Part shown: positions 44,178 to 54,715 of the stretch, piece by piece
How positions within the stretch are numbered: the first letter of the stretch is position 1
Layout: every line of letters begins with the position of its first letter
Assembly (NCBI GenBank): GCA_964017185.1
Contig: OZ024874.1
Span: 12,829,957-12,893,956 of the forward strand
Length of the DNA stretch: 64,000 bases
Reading direction: 5' to 3'
Origin: Rugalucina vietnamica
Taxonomy: Eukaryota > Mollusca > Bivalvia > Lucinida > Lucinidae
The notes under the pieces: generated by a model
Told to the model about the DNA's origin: nothing
Database searches by the model: none
What the model saw: only the letters and a program-made list of their open reading frames with translations
Program-made: the position numbers and the translations under genes

Positions 44178-44356
44178 GCTTGATTGATTGTTTGATTGAT
44201 TGATTGGGGTTTAACGTCCCACCAACAGCTAAGGTCATATGGAGACGGGACCTCGGTTTATAGTCTCAATCCGAAGGACTGGAGAAGCCCGGGATCGAAC
44301 CTGCGACCCCTGGTTTACAAGGCAAATGGCTTAACAACTGCGCCTCGGAGGCTTTG
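44178..44356 (-). mobile_element. tRNA-derived V-domain SINE, minus strand
   Basis: On the minus strand: GCCTCCGAGGCGCAGTTGTTAAG (A box), GCAGGTTCGATCCCGGG (good B box), a V-domain segment (CCTTCGGATTGAGACTATAAACCGAGG) and GGGACGTTAAACCCCAATCAATC as tail. Confidence 0.8.
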
Positions 44357-45589
44357 GAGGTTGGTGATTTAGTATTCACTATGAGCTTTTGCTGGAGTGT
44401 TATTCCGAATTTCGTAAAACACAGTGATTTATTTATAATTTTGAGACTATGAGTCCTTGGGACTCACTTGATTCTATATCAATGGGTCCTACTGCAAACT
44501 TATGGGTCCTGAACACTATTTTCATAGAAAAAGCATGCAAAATCATTGCATCCTGGGACCCACCGAAATTAAAACTTTGCATCCTAGAGACCAAATTGTG
44601 AGTATAGGATGCAGGATGCGCAGGTAAAAAATCACTGAAAACACACGCTACGGAGAAACGAAACTACTTTCTGCAGGAAACTACGCAATTTATTAAGCTG
44701 ATACTCCTAAGTAGGTTTTTGTAAAATCATTCATATGCAATATGCAATCCATCGAAGAGGAATGCTTTATGGCTTAAACGACGTTTACTGATTTGATCTA
44801 AAATTCAAAGATAGACTCCACTGGCTATTCGACTTCGTCGAAACTCCATGTAAAATGTCTTTTGAAAGTGAAATTACATCAGGGAAACTTATTCATGAAA
44901 TGTAGGCCTATACATGTACATCGTTAGAATAATGGGTTTCATTTATTTGTATTAAGTCTGAGAATGTATACTCGTGCTGCTTAGAAATGTTAACAAGCAC
45001 AATTTAAATTAAACAGATTTAGGTGTTAAGCTTATTCTTCGAATTTTATTGCAATCCAATTTTTGCCTACCATCATCAATTATTGAATAACATGTCATGT
45101 TAACTGATCAGCGATCCTCAAAATTTAAATCAACCACGCAATGCAACGAACACACTTATGCTCAAATGCGTTTAAACTGTTCGATGTCATCGACGTTTCG
45201 AATTAAAGTCACATGCCGAATACCAGCAAATCCCCATGCATTTCGTTTCTTACAGACACACTGCCTCTGTTAAATCGCCATAGTGACTGGTCATTAAAAT
45301 TTAAGTTTCACGCCCTACCAGTATTTTAGTTTTGAAAATATTCCGACGAAACTTTGGACGGGATGAGTAAAAATTGGGTAAAATAATCCACTGTAGCGTT
45401 CGCTCTTTTGGCTAGTATATTTATTAAATCGTGTACTGAGACAGTTGGAAAACATTATTTTTTATAAAATCACGACAAAAGGACATTTTGCTTTAAAGTT
45501 TGAGGGGGAAAAATAGTACATGTATCTACCTTCGCAAACGCAATTCAAATCATTAATCGTTGAACCCTCACAAAATAAACATTCCTTCT

Positions 45590-45591
<2 letters not shown>
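44357..45591. other. Intron sequence; no gene seen
   Basis: Part of the 4.9-kb last intron of the HECT-like gene. No additional exon with good splice sites was recognised. Confidence 0.4.
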
Positions 45592-45688
<97 letters not shown>

Positions 45689-45716
45689 CAAATAAACTAC
45701 AACGCACGCACGCACG
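45592..45716. repeat. (AC)n and (GCAC)n compound microsatellite
   Basis: (AC)n runs to about 45645, followed by (GCAC)n to about 45689 and then a duplicated AAATAAACTACAAC spacer with more GCAC units. It lies 60-190 bp inside the intron on the minus strand, where it reads as (GT)n. Confidence 0.95.
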
Positions 45717-45781
45717 CACAAATAAACTACAACAGTCGGCGGTTATGTGCGCTAGAGTCTAAGAGATGGGAGTCGCCTTAC

Positions 45782-45884
45782 CAAATGGGTTGCCGCCTGT
45801 CCCATTGCATTGCACGTGCTCTTCATTACAACCAATGATTTCGTCAGTTTCCATGGCATCGGTGGCTGCTGTATCAGCACGAGC
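45782..45884 (-). CDS. HECT-like gene, exon 4
   Basis: Bounded by acceptor TTTTTCAG|GCT (45884) and donor CATTTG|GTAAGG (45782/45781). It encodes ARADTAATDAMETDEIIGCN, then EEHVQCNGTGGNPF plus the first base of an Asp codon. It is 103 nt and changes phase from 0 to 1, matching the HECT-like exon at 40850. This is an acidic linker before the HECT-like domain. Confidence 0.75.
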
Positions 45885-45954
45885 CTGAAAAATGATTACA
45901 TTACGAAAACTTTCCCATGTACTTTTCCGCTGTGAAAATAAAAATTTCATTAGA

Positions 45955-46133
45955 GAAAAGTTTGATTTTTTTTCTTATTTTTGCCGAGTCAAAACATATA
46001 TTGTGGGTACACGTTAGAACCGCCTCGGCGAGTCGGTTCTAACGAGTACCGACAATCTATGTTTTGAACTAAAGATAAGAAAACTAGATATACCCCTGTT
46101 TTCCTAAAAACGAGAAGTGGGGTTCAAGGGAGC
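45955..46133. mobile_element. Hairpin MITE, family 2 (copy e), truncated and inverted
   Basis: Contains CATATATTGTGGGTACACG, the hairpin TTAGAACCGCCTCGGCGAGTCGG and the TATACCCCTGTTTTCCTA block in inverse order. It lies in the intron between exons 3 and 4. Confidence 0.7.
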
Positions 46134-46196
46134 AATGTTTCCGAGCCTCTCCGTTCCACAGAACCACTCTCGCCAGTTTTGTTACCAAGAAGCTGA

Positions 46197-46420
46197 TGAG
46201 GCCCTCCCAGGGGGGGGGGGGGGTCTTTGCTCCCTGCTCCCTGAAAGAAAAATGACCTTTCTCCCCAGCTCCCCAAAATGTTTTTCCTAAGCCCCCTGCT
46301 CCCTGCTCCCTAAAACCCCAAAATCTCCCCAAATCCCTGAAAATAAATGACCCTTCTCCCCAAATCCCTGAAAATAAATAGCCCTTCTCCCTGAATCCCC
46401 CAAACCCCTGGGAGGGCCTC
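46197..46420. mobile_element. MITE-like element with internal CTCCCT minisatellite
   Basis: Inverted ends GAGGCCCTCCCAGGGG / CCCCTGGGAGGGCCTC. The interior is a degenerate tandem array of CTCCCTGAAA, AATGACC and TTCTCCCC units. Confidence 0.6.
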
Positions 46421-46708
46421 GCTGATCAAGACTGAAAGGGCTGCGATATCATGGTTTTAACATGTTGGCACTTTTCGAAATAAAATATTATTATAATTGT
46501 TTATTACAATATAAAATATTATTGTTCATGTTGTTCAAATTGAGACTTTAGAAACAAAATTTATTGGAACCAACAATAATCTATTATAGGTTGTAGAGTG
46601 ATATACATAGATAATTTGACCACCAATGAAAGAAGATATCAGCCTCCCCTCCCCCCACCCATCCCAACACACTCGATGGGATATTGCTAAGGTCAGTGCG
46701 GTATATAC

Positions 46709-46957
46709 CTGCAACAGAGCCTTAACGGCTTCTTTTGGCGACAGTTCTACCGTTTGCGTTGGAAACACCGGCTGTTGCTCGGCCTGGAACTCTTCTTCGG
46801 TAACTTCCGTCACCTCCGCGTCGGAAACCAGCCCGGGTAGACTGGTTAACGGAATGGTTAGATTTTGCATTAAATTCAGACTATTGCTGTTTGGAGAAGA
46901 GAAGCAGTCATCAAAGTTCCGGTGTATCACCGGCGCGGGACGGTCATCATAGTTGTC
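46709..46957 (-). CDS. HECT-like gene, exon 3
   Basis: Acceptor CAATTCCAG|GAC (46957) and donor TTGCAG|GTATAT (46709/46708); 249 nt, phase 0 at both ends. It encodes DNYDDRPAPVIHRNFDDCFS, then an acidic stretch VSDAEVTEVTEEEFQAEQQP and ELSPKEAVKALLQ. This is a linker region without a recognisable fold. Confidence 0.75.
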
Positions 46958-47344
46958 CTGGAATTGAATGGTCATCAAACATTACGTTATTTAGGGGTTG
47001 AACTGTCTGGCTGTCCGTACGAGTGTACGTCACGACCGTCCGTCTGTATGTCTGTCTGTTAGGCTACTCAGTATTTTAAGCTATAGCTTCTGAGAAATGA
47101 ATCGCTCATTTTCCTTATGCATCTGCCAGAAGAGGTCTAAAATTGCCCAATAAACCTTTAAGTTATAGAAAAGAAGGAACCAAATAGTCGAAGAAACAAA
47201 ATAGCCTGTAGGATTTATTACAAACTCTACAAAATACGTATGGACGGCCCGCTAGTCATTTAGGAATGTCATCATTGTAAAAAAATGAAATGTATGGATT
47301 CAAACATGTACATTTTCATAGCTTTATATTCAAATCATACTTAC

Positions 47345-47577
47345 GTATGGTATAATGATAACACTGCCTTGATATTTCATATCTTTGAGTTCTCTGGGTG
47401 ATTTAACGTCAATCCTGATGAGACGTCGCGTCTTGTCTATCCTGTACATATCATACATGCGGCCCTCTAACTTAGGATATATAGCAACCATGAAGTTATG
47501 GAACTTTTCATCGGAGAAGCTCAGGCACATTGCGGTTTTCCGGGGTATTCCGTTGATATAATCTTGTGCTGGGTATC
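47345..47577 (-). CDS. HECT-like gene, exon 2
   Basis: Acceptor TTGAACAG|GAT (47577) and consensus donor CATAC|GTAAGT (47345/47344); 233 nt, phase 1 to 0. It encodes YPAQDYINGIPRKTAMCLSF, then SDEKFHNFMVAIYPKLEGRM, YDMYRIDKTRRLIRIDV and KSPRELKDMKYQGSVIIIPY. The pattern of a short F..YPKL..Y....L..I...SP.ELK....I.P module upstream of a HECT-like domain is also seen in G2E3-like fish and invertebrate proteins. I have no firm name for the module. Confidence 0.8.
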
Positions 47578-47972
47578 CTGTTCAATTAAAACAAAACGTT
47601 GGAATACAAATGAGCCTTCGCGTGAAAAAAAAAATCTGGCTTTTCGACCAAATATGGTCCTTTATTACTAGAGCCGTGACGCGATAAAATGGTTTTCGGT
47701 GGTTCCGACCGAATCCGACACGTCAAAGTGACGCATGTTCAAAAAACAAAGAATCATGTACATTATTATGAATTGGAATTTCTTTTTTATATTTCTTGGA
47801 AAGGTTGGTACTTCAACAAAATTAAACATTCCGTCTAAACAGTTGTACAGAGCTATGGTTGTCCGAATACTGCTTCATAAAACAGAAATCAGTGAAAAAG
47901 AAAAATATTTTGCAATATTCCGGAATGGAATTAAACATCCTGAAATTCAGGGGACATCCAATCAATGAAAAT

Positions 47973-48222
47973 TAGTCAGGCCCAGCGGAAAATGCCATAT
48001 CGCATATGCGAGCTACACATTGAAGCTACAGACCAGCCTTTTTCTCAATCAGCTCTGCAGTAAACGCACAGCTGATCAGCGTCTTTGTTTTCGCTACACG
48101 GATAGTACAACTCTTCATCCTAAATCAGAAATTTTAAGCTTCTAGCCGTCTTGTAAGGCGGGTTGTGTCAGACCCGGTCGGAAACCCCGAAGACCGGTTT
48201 TCTAGCGTCGTGCATCATCTTT
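47973..48222. mobile_element. Palindromic MITE, family 1 (degraded copy 9)
   Basis: The stretch GCACAGCTGATCAGCGTC-TTTGTTTTCGCTACACGGATAGTAC and TTTTAAGCTTCTAGCCGTC are family-specific. Both ends are eroded. Confidence 0.6.
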
Positions 48223-48397
48223 GACGCGGACCGGAGAGAAAAATCGATCAAAACATGATTTTATGAAGATATTGATCACACTAGAAGACTTAATGTGGAA
48301 ATATTCTGATTCCATAATTATATGATATTTCTTTATTATCGGCAAAATGGGTTATTTGCGTCAGAGAGCTATTTGGAATTCTCGTTATTCATTTAAG

Positions 48398-48866
48398 AAA
48401 TAGATCAGCTCTAGCAGTGAATTGTTGAGTAATAATTCACTGTTTGGAGGTCAGTTGTAAAGAAGATCAAATCACGAGCGCGTAGCGCGAGTGATTTATC
48501 TTCTTACAACTGACCGACAAACAGTGAATTATTACTCAACAATTCACGCACTTGAGCTGATCTATTTCGATTCTAACACACAATAAACGGTATAAATGTT
48601 GCTGAAACCGTCGATATCGTTCAGCTTTCCGCCATTGCATTGCAGATATCCCGCCAAATATTTGACTGTAATGCTGGTATTTACACACACTTATTACGTT
48701 TGTTGTGCGCTAAAACGACGTTTCACCGTCTAACGCTGCTTTGTGGGATAGCTGACGTCACAAATGCCGCAAAGTAACGTCACGCTTATTCGCCCAGTGA
48801 AATCGTTGCACAATATAACACGTTTTTTACCATTGGCTATATAGGCGAGGTGTGTTAGAATTAACG
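48398..48866. mobile_element. Composite palindromic element, full copy
   Basis: Two adjoining inverted structures. 48398-48567 has AAATAGATCAGCTC / GAGCTGATCTATTT arms and the inner pair TGAATTGTTGAGTAATAATTCACTGTTTG and its inverse. 48571-48860 has TTCTAACACAC / GTGTGTTAGAA arms. The copy at 20821-21022 has both parts in the same relative order, so they move together. Confidence 0.65.
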
Positions 48867-49041
48867 GTTTATTCACAGATGAAGTCAGAATGTCGCTGTA
48901 GCATAAACTTTAAAAAATGCGGGGAACTGTTTTTGTTTCTGTAAAACCAGACTTTATTTTTCTGTAATCTGAAATGTGAAAATCCTACTGAGCATTCACA
49001 CTGAAGCTCCCTTCATCGTTACGTGGCTGTATACATGACAT

Positions 49042-49093
<52 letters not shown>

Positions 49094-49096
49094 ATA
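49042..49096. repeat. (TAAA)n microsatellite
   Basis: About 13 tetranucleotide units in the first coding intron of the HECT-like gene. Confidence 0.95.
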
Positions 49097-49356
49097 CCGT
49101 ATTCGTTCTAATTAGCGCACAGTGCAGTTAACTTATCAAAATAATTTAAAGTTTATGTAACAAAATATCATTCTAATAAGCGCACACGAAGAACCGAAAC
49201 AACACATTCACATGTCAAAATAATCAATGATGATGCCATTTGACCATTTACGGTTAAGTTTTAAAGCAATGTAACGTCGAGCTATAAATGATTTTTTTTA
49301 ATCGCCATGCACCAAACTTCTCAATATAGCCGCACTGCAACGTATAAACTACCTAC

Positions 49357-50224
49357 CATAACCTTCTTGCTGGTGCTGGTCTACCAGGCATCTCTCTACC
49401 GGATCCAAGGATGAAAACTTTGGAAGCTTAGAATTTTTATCTGGTAGACAGTACATAAATACTGAAAACGTTTCTTTTTCTTTTGGTCCTCTCTTCTTCT
49501 TGTTTCTGTGACGTAGAACTTCCATAGCGTGCATGATGATACCAGGATTGGCGACTTGGCCGAAACGGTCAAAATTGTCTATTCCTGGTCGCAAAACCCG
49601 ACCCGATGCCGTTCTGGTGCGGATTGGTCCTCCGCCTGACGAGCGGCTCTGCAAAAGACCGCCTTCTAATTTTATATGCGGGGAACCAGGGTTTGGCGGA
49701 GACGCTGTTCCATTTATTGTACCAACTTCCTGTTTGACTTTGTTCTGATATATGGGAGCCGGAGCTGACCGAATGTTCGCGAGGCCATTTTGAAGAGTGT
49801 GAAGTTGCATAATCTGCGCTATGGTCGCTGGCTTGTCACCTCCTGGCTTTTTCGTCTGCGGAAGCATGCTCGGTATAAATCCAAGATGGCTACTACTAGC
49901 GGTTGCATTTCTGACGAGCTGTTTGGCAAGTTCCGCCATTACAAGTTGATCGGTACTGGGGTGGGCTGTTTCTGCTGGTTTTTGCAAGATGGGCAGCGTT
50001 TGCGCCGGCGCCGGAGAAGACGTAGGTTCTTGTATTCCGCTTGAGAGCTGTCTGGCCAGCGCTATCAGCTTTTCTGGGTCGTTTGGTAAATTTGTCGTCT
50101 GCTGTGGTAATTTCGGAAGCTGAAATGCATTCTGGGGCTGTTGCTGGGGCAACTGTGTTTGTTGCATCATCATGGACGCCAACTGAATCATAAGTTTGGT
50201 GTTCTCGTCCATCTTTATTTTTTC
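49357..50224 (-). CDS. HECT-like gene, first coding exon
   Basis: With exons at 47345-47577, 46709-46957, 45782-45884 and 39760-40850 this predicts 843 aa from ATG 50212. The exon is bounded by acceptor CTTGTTGCAG|GAAAAAATAAAG (50224) and donor GGTTATG|GTAGGT (49357/49356), phase 1. An ATG at 50254 is also in frame if the acceptor is not used. The protein begins MDENTKLMIQLASMMMQQ with a Gln-rich stretch (LPQQQPQNAF) and is Pro/Ser-rich. It has two SUMO-consensus sites (KVKQEVG, HIKLEGG), then RTRTASGRVLRPG, a basic stretch RHRNKKKRGPKEKE (possible nuclear signal) and CLPDKNSKLPKFSSLDPVER. A nuclear, transcription-linked role is inference. Upstream 5'UTR exons were not found. Confidence 0.75.
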
Positions 50225-50338
50225 CTGCAACAAGGAAAGATTCCATTGCTCCAACGAGGATAGGCTATCACAGTGAAATTAACAGCAAGACATAACAGAA
50301 AATTTCTGCAACTGTAGAGAAGTAATAAACATTCTATT

Positions 50339-50594
50339 TTTTTTTTTTTTATTATTTTTTTTTAATTCAGTTTTACGTCCCTTTCAAGATTATTTCAGCT
50401 CATATGAGACGGGCCAATCAGTAGGTGGGCGAAAACGGGAGAACCCCGAGAAAAACCACCTGGCACACCCACAAGCAGAACTTTGCTTGTCTCACATGTA
50501 GTCAGAGCGGGGCTCGAACCCACTCCAGACACAGCGGTGAAATGATCGAGTGATTAAGAAACAGCGCTCTTAACCGCTCGGCCACGGGGGCCGC
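50339..50594 (-). mobile_element. tRNA-derived SINE, full length
   Basis: On the minus strand: GCGGCCCCCGTGGCCGAGCGG (A-box region), GTGGGTTCGAGCCCCG (good B box), the common SINE body and an A-tail (T-run on the plus strand). TAAACATTCTAT (about 50324) and TAAACATTTTAT (about 50595) are a near-perfect target duplication. Confidence 0.85.
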
Positions 50595-50606
50595 TTAAAC
50601 ATTTTA

Positions 50607-52002
50607 TGCAATGATTTCAATTGAATTTCAACTGTTTTAAATTTGATCACGCAACATGACACACAAAGTGGCGGCCGCCATTGCAGAAAGTAGAAGTTAC
50701 CATATACGTGCAACTACAACATCGGGTCACTAAAATTCCAATAGGTCATACATGTATATTGCAAATCTATCTCCAAGCTACAAAAAGGTACAAGTAGGCA
50801 AAGATCAGGAAAAGGCGCAATCAGAAAAAGATTCCCACTCCAAAAACCGAGGTGGGAAAAAACCAAACTAACAATCAGGTACTTATACCATGAAAACATT
50901 TCGTAAGCCGAATGAGCAGCTATTTTCCCAATAGGTGGCCACTCAGTTACCTTAACTTAACTAAAATATGAAAACATACATAAGGCGCCAACAGCACAAA
51001 AATATTTTAAACACCAAGACATAAAACAAAAAGAACCACCACAGAAGTATCGACTTGGAACGATCAGTAACACAAAGTTACTGGCGGGTTTAAATCGATT
51101 TTACATGGCCATAACCTCACCCTCAGCCTCTGCAGTGGTTCACAACATTTAGTTAGTTCTTCGGTCCTCGTGGTGAATCTCTAACTAGTCAATGAATCAT
51201 CAAGAACAAACAAATAAATCATGATAAACATCCTGATGAATCAAAAACCAGGACTCACAGATTGAGTAAGCTGCCCGACGATGGAGATCCCTGGGCGCCG
51301 AATAACTTACTAACTCCGGAGCAAAAGAAAAACATCAGTTGGATCCCGCCTTTTGTGGTACCTGTACCTTCCCTTTAATTCTTATTCTGTGAATATCAAA
51401 TATATGCCTTCTTTATCTATTCAATATACGACTTATTCTGTAAACAAAACTGACGAATGATATCCCGGGCGGACATGTAAATGAAGTTGCAGATGCACCA
51501 CTCTAGAGCCACTGCTCACCAATGACACCAATGCCGCCGATGTTCAGTCCAAAAATATGGCATATCGCCGTGGGGAAAAAAAAAAACAACAAAAAACTTG
51601 TACGTGCAGAATTTCCAGGGAACTGTTATAAGTTTCTTCTATATACCCAATGTTCTCGTTATTTGCTAGTAATAATACTTTAGATTAAATAATAAATATT
51701 ATTCTTTGTTTGTTTTTGATAATAATTATAGTTCTCAAACATAAAGGAGCTCACCTTCTTAACTATACTTTTACAGCATCCAGTGAAATCATCATATCAT
51801 CTCTTTCTTCCAATATTAGAACAAACGTCCCGTTTAAAACAAAAGCACTTGCCCTCCTCTAAGTTTGTTCTGTTTTCAAATAACACTAAACTAAATAACG
51901 CAGATGTGACGATGATTAAATTGGATTTCGTTCATGTTGTCATGGCGACCGTGCTGAACATAATAATTTTATTAGATGCAATATCCTTACTCTGAATTAT
52001 AT
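50607..52002. other. No gene seen; one dispersed repeat
   Basis: Includes the dispersed repeat at about 50798-50872 shared with 7088-7172. I see no exon, RNA gene or MITE boundary in the rest. Confidence 0.4.
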
Positions 52003-52009
52003 TTCGCAT

Positions 52010-52408
52010 CAGGGCAACATGTCCATGAAAGGTATACCCCCTTTAACCGCGTGACTTTTATATAGACTTTACAATAGTGAAAATGGGTTTAACAGGAGTA
52101 ATTTATTTTTTTATATGTGAACCAATGATCAATGTTTTGAACAAAAATATTAGAAATATGAGTCACTTCATGAGAACGTTTCCGAACAGGTCCGTCTCAA
52201 ATCGAGCTTGAACTATCCATGTAACAAAAAGGAAGACGCTGATGAGCTTTGCAGTTACGGCGAAGCTGATCTGCGCCTATGTTTTCGCATAATATGCAAA
52301 ATGTTGGTTTTCCCATGAAGCGACTCATATATTTTTAAATAAAATTTATAATTTTTACAGCTGAAAAAAAAAAAATCTCTGTATTTTGCATGAGTGTGGT
52401 TTCGTAAT
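52010..52408. mobile_element. Hairpin MITE, family 2 (copy f), split by a family 1 MITE
   Basis: The left part (ACATGTCCATGAAAGGTATACCCCC...CAATGTTTTGAACAAAAATATTAG) and right part (ATTTTTACAGCTGAAAA...GGTTTCGTAATG) of one family 2 copy are separated by a family 1 copy at 52159-52327, bordered by TA. Confidence 0.75.
52159..52327. mobile_element. Palindromic MITE, family 1 (copy 10), nested
   Basis: TGAGTCACTTCATGAG to CATGAAGCGACTCA with TA on each side, internally deleted. It is inserted in a family 2 MITE, so family 1 was active later at this site. Confidence 0.8.
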
Positions 52409-52627
52409 GTAAATTCTATTTCGTGCGGGACTGGAAATAATTAGATTGACTAGGCTATAATTCTATATTGATTTATTATGCCTGGCTCAGAATACCATTA
52501 ACCAATATCATTATGGCCGCGTAACGACCTAGCAATGTTTAATTTCAAGTGCTCAATCTATTTTAGGGGAAACTAAACAACCCATTATTATTGCAATTAT
52601 TGTTATAGTAAATATCAAGCGCATATA

Positions 52628-52908
52628 TGTAAAGCATCAGGAAAACATGTCCATGAAAAGTATATCCCCTTAAACCCCACTTTATATAGTAAAACTGGCC
52701 TATACAGGGGTATACCTATTTTTTTTCTTATTTTGCTCCAAAACATAGATTTTGGATACTCGTTTGACCCACCTCTAACGTGTACCAACAATCTATGTTT
52801 TGAGCAAAAATATTGAAAATAGCTAACATTTTCCAATGAATTTTTCATTTTTTTACAGCCGCGAAAAAAATCTCTGTAAGATGCATGGGCAAGTTTTCGT
52901 AAATTGGT
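52628..52908. mobile_element. Hairpin MITE, family 2 (copy g)
   Basis: Ends ATCAGGAAAACATGTCCATG and CATGGGCAAGTTTTCGTAA. The central palindrome has been lost, leaving AACATAGATTTTGG and CCAACAATCTATGTT arms. Confidence 0.75.
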
Positions 52909-53084
52909 AAATTAGGCAAAGAAACTTGACTCCAGCAACAATTTTGTTACATTTTATGTTAGAACAAAATACCATGCTTGCAATAAATGATAAATTATAT
53001 TAGTTCAAGGACAGAATAGAGATAAAATGAAAATGAAATACAGTTAATAGCATTATACTTTATCAAACCGGCACAATCAATAAA

Positions 53085-53320
53085 GGAGCCGCCTCATGGG
53101 AAAACCAACAATCTGCATAGGCGAAAACAAAGACGCAGATCAGCTTCGCGGTAACCGCGAAGCTGATCAGCGTCTTTCTTTTCGCTACTCGGATAGTACA
53201 ATTCCTCTTCTACTTAAATCCGAAATTTCAAGCTTCTAGCTCTTTTCTGTGCTTGTACAGGCCGGTTTGTGTAGGACCTGTACGGAAACCACATTGTTGG
53301 TTTTCCCACGAGGCGGCTCA
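53085..53320. mobile_element. Palindromic MITE, family 1 (copy 11)
   Basis: Near-consensus. Starts GGAGCCGCCTCATGGG and ends CACGAGGCGGCTCA, with the perfect hairpin GATCAGCTTCGCGG-TAA-CCGCGAAGCTGATC. Confidence 0.85.
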
Positions 53321-53392
53321 AAGCTTTAACCTAGCTATGATGGATTTGTAGTACCATAGAAGAACAATTTTATAGTAAATGATGTAAAATGC

Positions 53393-53393
<1 letters not shown>

Positions 53394-53434
<41 letters not shown>
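53394..53434. repeat. Poly(T) tract, 41 bases
   Basis: Uninterrupted T-run. No SINE or LINE body is recognisable on either side, so its origin as a retroposon tail is not shown. Confidence 0.95.
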
Positions 53435-53438
<4 letters not shown>

Positions 53439-54536
53439 AGTAGCTAAAAATACTGTTTAATAAACATATATGTACATACAAAATTTGGTAAGTGCAGGTC
53501 CCACGGAATCGTAAGCAAACGTACGATTGTCTAATCATAACTTTATTGATAAGACTGCGTATGCAAAATTTGCATTTTAATGTTTTCGAACATGTTTCTG
53601 CTTTTTAATTTCCATATCGGGGTCAAAGAAATGATCCCCAAATTAATATTAAGACAATGGTATATAGCGATCTTAGGCGCAGTGCGACCGGGACTGCATT
53701 GGCTGAATGACTTCTGCATCTGAAAAGCATTTTAACTACAATCTGTAAATGACCCCTTGAATGGTCAATAGATGACCATTAGTTGGCTGTATCTGCATGC
53801 AATAGTATCCAAAATTCCATTGTTTTCACTTTTTCCATGTAAACGCCTAATTTCCAAATTGGCCTTGGCAATTGAAGATGGTCATCCTAGGGCCATCATT
53901 TGAAATACTGATGGGCCGAAGTCCAATTTAAGCTTCAAATCAATTTTCATCATTTTAGTTATTTGTAAGCATGGCAGCCATCTTCAACATGTGACTCCGT
54001 TTCTCGAGCAGACTTTCATTCAACCGCTTATCCGCCGAAAGGCAAAAAGCTTTTCTACCACCAAACGAAGATCATTTAAATCGTGGAAAGACGATGGGCA
54101 GACGATGGGCAGATCTCGGACATGCCAAGGTCAAGTGATGACCTTGGCCTCAATTCATCACGAACATTCATCAATGAACAATGAAGAGTTGAAAAAATAC
54201 AAAATAGGCCTTATTGTTTCAAAACATAAATTGTTTTCACCTTTTTTCCATTGTACGGTAAAAGTCTAAGTTTTCAACATTAACATTGCCATAATATCAT
54301 CTGAGGTCAAATTCATGAACTAGGATCACCAATAAAGGGTTGGGTTGCACATGTAACCTGAGTGAACGGCACTGGCAGTCGAAGGGTTTAAAACATGCTG
54401 GGTTTATTGATCATAATAAACAACATCATCATATAGCTTAATTGTTATTTTCATGTTGTAATATTGTAATTAAGTCTCAAATAAAGATAAAATTGAACGT
54501 AATAATAATAATTTAAGTTGAAAATAACATACTTGA
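53435..54536. other. Diverged pearl-like core sequence; no gene seen
   Basis: GGCAGCCATCTTCAACATGTGAC near 53968 and the duplicated GACGATGGGCA near 54091 recall the core units of the third pearl-like family (GGCCATCTTGGTCATGTGAC). No inverted ends were found. The 92-codon frame is not convincing. Confidence 0.35.
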
Positions 54537-54715
54537 TTTGGGCCACGACGCAAGAAAGAGTGTCTTCGGTGTTTCCGACAAGGTCTGACACAAACCGACC
54601 AGTAGTCACAAAAGAATGCTAGAAGTTTGAAGTTTCGATTTAAGAAGGGTTGTACTGTCCATGGAGCGAAAACAAAGACGCTGCACAGCTGACCCGCGTC
54701 TTTCTTTTCGCATAG
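54537..54715. mobile_element. Palindromic MITE, family 1 (copy 12, truncated)
   Basis: Contains GTTTCCGACAAGGTCTGACACAAACCG, TAGAAGTTTGAAGTTTCG, GAGCGAAAACAAAGACGC and TCTTTCTTTTCGCATAGG in family order. The right end is lost. Confidence 0.7.

Noticed and set aside
44285-44356. Functional tRNA gene (good A and B boxes)
   Set aside because: No closed cloverleaf or acceptor-stem pairing could be drawn, and the sequence continues into a V-domain and tail shared with other SINE copies.
45520-45838. His-Thr and Arg-Thr-His repeat proteins on the plus strand and Val-Cys repeats on the minus strand
   Set aside because: Direct translation of the (AC)n/(GCAC)n microsatellite in an intron.
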